NCBI GenBank assembly: GCA_015709675.1
Contig: CP054182.1
Span: 4,071,448 to 4,135,447 of the forward strand
Direction of reading: 5' to 3'
Length of the DNA stretch: 64,000 bases
DNA from: Ignavibacteriales bacterium
Lineage (GTDB): Bacteria; Bacteroidota; Ignavibacteria; Ignavibacteriales; Ignavibacteriaceae
Shown: positions 61,278 to 64,000 of the stretch, piece after piece
Numbering within the stretch: the first letter of the stretch is position 1
Layout: every line of letters begins with the position of its first letter
The notes under the pieces: generated by a model
Database searches by the model: none
The model's input: only the letters and a program-made list of their open reading frames with translations
What the model was told of the DNA's origin: nothing
Position numbers and translations under genes: made by a program

Positions 61278-64000
61278 ATGACAGCAACAGGCAATACAGG
61301 CATATTTAAAAGATACCCGCTGATTATACCGGTGAGTATTTTCGCCGTATTCGCGCTGACCATAACCATTGCAGCATTTTACTACTATTTCTCTATACGG
61401 CGGGAAGTTGAGAACAGTTACGGAAATACCCTCTCTTCAATCACGAAACTGAAAATCAGGCAGATTCAGAACTATAATTCCGAGCGTCTTTCCGATGCGC
61501 GGTATTTGTTTAAAAATGCCGGATTTTCAGCAGCGATGCACCGCTTTCTGCAGAATCCCGGCGGCGAGGCTGAGATCAATGATATTCATGCCTGGCTTGA
61601 CCAGCTGCAAAAGAATCATAACTACAAGATCATCCAGGTAATCAATAACCGGAAAGACGTAATATTTGCAACCGGGCTCCGGGGAGGACTTTCCACGGAA
61701 GCTCCCGTACCCCGCAATCACTCTTTTGACGGAATGTACACTCCCTCATTTATTGATCTGCACCTCAATAAAAGCAGGGAATATATACACATGCAGACCT
61801 ATGTGCCTGTCTACTACGGGGGGGATAAGCCGTCAGATATAATCGGCGGGGTACTTTTCACGATTGACCCGTTTACCACATTCTATCCTCTGATTGCTGA
61901 GTCCCCGCTTCCCACGGAAACAGGAGAATCAATCCTCGTGCGGCTTGAACAGGATTCTGTGGTATATATAAGTCCGCTCCGCTTCTTTTCCGGAAATCCG
62001 TTTGAAGTAAGCGTCTCCCGGAGCGACACCTCCCGTGCGGTTGTTAAAGTTGCGAAAGGACTCGGAACCTACGGCAGCGGTTTGGATTACCGGGGCACTG
62101 AAATTTTGTTTTACGGGGAGATGGTTCCTGACCGCAACTGGATGATCATCACCAAAATGGATATTGATGAAGTATATAGCGGCATACGCGCAACATCCAT
62201 TTTAATCTTTTTACTTCTCTCAGCACTGATCGCCATCAGCGGAGGTGCTCTTTATATTTTTACAAAACAGCAGAATCTGAGATCCCTGCAATACCAGGCC
62301 GAATCAGCCATTGCGGTAGCCCAGCTAAATCGGCTCTATGAACTTATCAGTCTGGTTAACACCGCCATTGCCCGCGACACAAGCAAAAAAGAATTGCTCA
62401 AAACCATCACCAGCATCTCGGTAGATAAAGGGGGATACAGTTATTCTGTGATTACCTTATCAGAATCAGAGGGAGGCCAGCCGGTTATCACCAGTTACTC
62501 AGGACGCAATCCTGTACTGCCGAGCAAAGAACAGATTATATATGATCTTATTGCAGCAGCCAATCTGCTTACCGGACAGGACCAGAAAACCGTAATAGTT
62601 AATAATGTAAGGCAGACTTCTCTTCCTGAATCATCCCTGCGGTTATTTGAAGCAAACAACATCTGCGCGCTGGCATTTTTTCCGCTTCATCCCGGCGGAA
62701 AAAACAGCGGAGGATTCTATCTCTTCTCGGAAAACTGCGATCAGTTCAGTATGCAGGAAACCGCTCTGCTTGAAGAACTTGCTTCTGATGTATCCTTCGG
62801 GCTGCACAGTATATCCGAGCATGAAAAAATTCAGCTCTCTGAGCAGATTATCAAAGATTCAGAGCTGCGTTATCGTAACCTGATAGAGAACTCGCCGGAT
62901 GCAATTCTGATTAATCACCGGAATAAAATCATACTCGTAAACAAAGCGGCCGTTAAACTGTTCAAGGCTGCGCATGAAAATGATCTGGTTGGCAGGTCAC
63001 CTTTAAGTCTTTTCGCCGGCAATTATAAAGAGAGCATTGCAGACAGAATACGATTCATGAGAGATACCGGGTTAACAGTACAGCCTGCGGAAGAACAAAT
63101 CCGCTGTCTTGATGGTTCGTCAGCATACGTGGAAGTAGTTGCTGCACCTTACAAAATCGGTGAGGAACTTGCCATCCATGTTATTCTGCGAGATATTACC
63201 GGACGGAAAAAGCAGGAAGAAAAGCTCCGTGAAAGTGAAGAGCGGCTCCGGCTTTCTCTTGAAGCGGCAAATCAGGGTATATATGATCTGGATATGATTA
63301 CGGGTGAAGCAATTGTAAATGACCAGTATGCAACTATGCTCGGTTATGATCCCAGCGAGTTCCGGGAAACCAATGATGCATGGATTGAACGCATGCATCC
63401 TGATGACAGGGAACATACGTCAAAAGCATATCTTGATTATATCGGTGGGAAAATACCTGAGTATCGAATGGAGTTCAGGCAAAAAACCGCAGATGGCAGT
63501 TATAAATGGATACTCTCTCTCGGCAAAGTGATTGAACGTGACGAAAACGGCAAACCGCTCAGAATGCTCGGTACCCATACCGATATACACAAACAAAAAG
63601 AGGCGGAATACCAGCTTCTCCTGCAGTCAAGGATGCTTAATCAGGCGGGACAGATAATCACTGCAGTATCTACACGCGGACGCATTGTCTTCTGGAACAA
63701 TAAAGCGGAATCCGAACTTGGCTGGTCATCAGAGGAGGTAAAAGGCAAAAATCTGCTTGATATCCTCGTGCCGGAATACGAACAGCCGGATCTCAGGCAA
63801 ATTATACGTAATGCAGCATCCGGCAAATCATGGGACGGACAGCTTCTCCTGATGAGGAAGGACGGGACTGTGTTTACTGCCGAAATCCTTATCTCCCCGT
63901 ATTACAGTGGCACTGGTGAACTGCTAGGTCTTATTGCCCTTGGGCAGGATGTTACACAAAAGCTTGAAGACCAGCAGAAAATCAGGAACCTTTCCCGTGC
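61278..64000 (+). CDS. Multi-PAS/GAF membrane sensor protein, 3' end outside window
   Basis: The frame runs from ATG 61278 to the right edge without a stop (at least 907 residues). A first membrane helix (~15-38; PLIIPVSIFAVFALTITIAA) and a second (~303-325; SILIFLLLSALIAISGGALY) flank an extracytoplasmic sensor domain. The cytoplasmic part has a GAF-like domain (~350-520) and three PAS domains beginning near residues 529 (LRYRNLIENSPDAILINHRN), 655 (RLRLSLEAANQGIYDLDMIT) and 780 (LLLQSRMLNQAGQIITAVST). The missing end most likely holds a histidine kinase or GGDEF domain; that cannot be seen. It starts ~200 bases after the Omp28/PKD gene and has its own upstream AT-rich region. Confidence 0.88.
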   Translation, partial: MTATGNTGIFKRYPLIIPVSIFAVFALTITIAAFYYYFSIRREVENSYGNTLSSITKLKIRQIQNYNSERLSDARYLFKNAGFSAAMHRFLQNPGGEAEINDIHAWLDQLQKNHNYKIIQVINNRKDVIFATGLRGGLSTEAPVPRNHSFDGMYTPSFIDLHLNKSREYIHMQTYVPVYYGGDKPSDIIGGVLFTIDPFTTFYPLIAESPLPTETGESILVRLEQDSVVYISPLRFFSGNPFEVSVSRSDTSRAVVKVAKGLGTYGSGLDYRGTEILFYGEMVPDRNWMIITKMDIDEVYSGIRATSILIFLLLSALIAISGGALYIFTKQQNLRSLQYQAESAIAVAQLNRLYELISLVNTAIARDTSKKELLKTITSISVDKGGYSYSVITLSESEGGQPVITSYSGRNPVLPSKEQIIYDLIAAANLLTGQDQKTVIVNNVRQTSLPESSLRLFEANNICALAFFPLHPGGKNSGGFYLFSENCDQFSMQETALLEELASDVSFGLHSISEHEKIQLSEQIIKDSELRYRNLIENSPDAILINHRNKIILVNKAAVKLFKAAHENDLVGRSPLSLFAGNYKESIADRIRFMRDTGLTVQPAEEQIRCLDGSSAYVEVVAAPYKIGEELAIHVILRDITGRKKQEEKLRESEERLRLSLEAANQGIYDLDMITGEAIVNDQYATMLGYDPSEFRETNDAWIERMHPDDREHTSKAYLDYIGGKIPEYRMEFRQKTADGSYKWILSLGKVIERDENGKPLRMLGTHTDIHKQKEAEYQLLLQSRMLNQAGQIITAVSTRGRIVFWNNKAESELGWSSEEVKGKNLLDILVPEYEQPDLRQIIRNAASGKSWDGQLLLMRKDGTVFTAEILISPYYSGTGELLGLIALGQDVTQKLEDQQKIRNLSR

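Overview
The window looks like a chromosomal segment of an Ignavibacteria-type bacterium (Ignavibacteriota, on the Bacteroidota/Chlorobi side). The reasons are several secreted proteins ending in a type IX secretion (T9SS) sorting domain built around NYPNPFNP, Bacteroidota-style weak ribosome sites, a TATGTTTG-type -7 box before the main operon, and a methylmalonyl-CoA/Na+ decarboxylase operon. I saw no rRNA, tRNA, transposase, phage gene or CRISPR array. The species assignment is inference.

Layout. 1-6.1 kb: secreted hydrolases (an FN3/golvesin-type protein cut by the window edge, a phosphodiester glycosidase with T9SS tail, and a GH9 cellulase fused to a polysaccharide deacetylase). 6.1-11.9 kb: a minus-strand operon of mutase, epimerase, carboxyltransferase, gamma, biotin carrier and beta subunits, interconverting succinyl-CoA, methylmalonyl-CoA and propionyl-CoA and coupling decarboxylation to Na+ export. 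12.2-17.6 kb: membrane methyltransferase, cell-wall amidase, small cytochrome c, CPA2 antiporter. 18-20.3 kb: AAA/DUF4143 ATPase with four operator-like repeats, and a WYL regulator. 20.4-24 kb: a probable light/redox-stress cluster (small membrane protein, DUF2256 zinc protein, membrane-anchored peroxiredoxin-like protein, DASH photolyase). 24.2-26.4 kb: fused amino-acid ABC transporter. 26.4-31 kb: unknown secreted protein, rRNA methyltransferase, three small unknown genes. 31-37.8 kb: a more AT-rich accessory stretch with T9SS proteins, truncated T9SS remnants and beta-propeller lipoproteins. 39-40.4 kb: unusual SDR plus flavin reductase. 40.6-54.6 kb: T9SS BNR-repeat protein, lipocalin, nitrilase, outer-membrane protein, Usp plus antiporter-EIIA fusion, glutathione peroxidase, lipoproteins. 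54.9-64 kb: T9SS subtilase, GNAT, T9SS Omp28/PKD protein, and a large PAS/GAF sensor cut by the right edge.

The most unusual material is between genes. At least seven families of short palindromic or tandem repeats fill nearly every long gap, including a very regular 142-bp, six-unit array at 43 kb and a 54/55-bp, seven-unit array at 14.4 kb that share a palindrome in opposite orientation. A coding-like element of about 70-145 bp lies just 3' of three T9SS sorting domains. Inside genes, TATATA/ATATAT is strikingly common, because Tyr-Ile and Ile-Tyr pairs mostly use the codon ATA.
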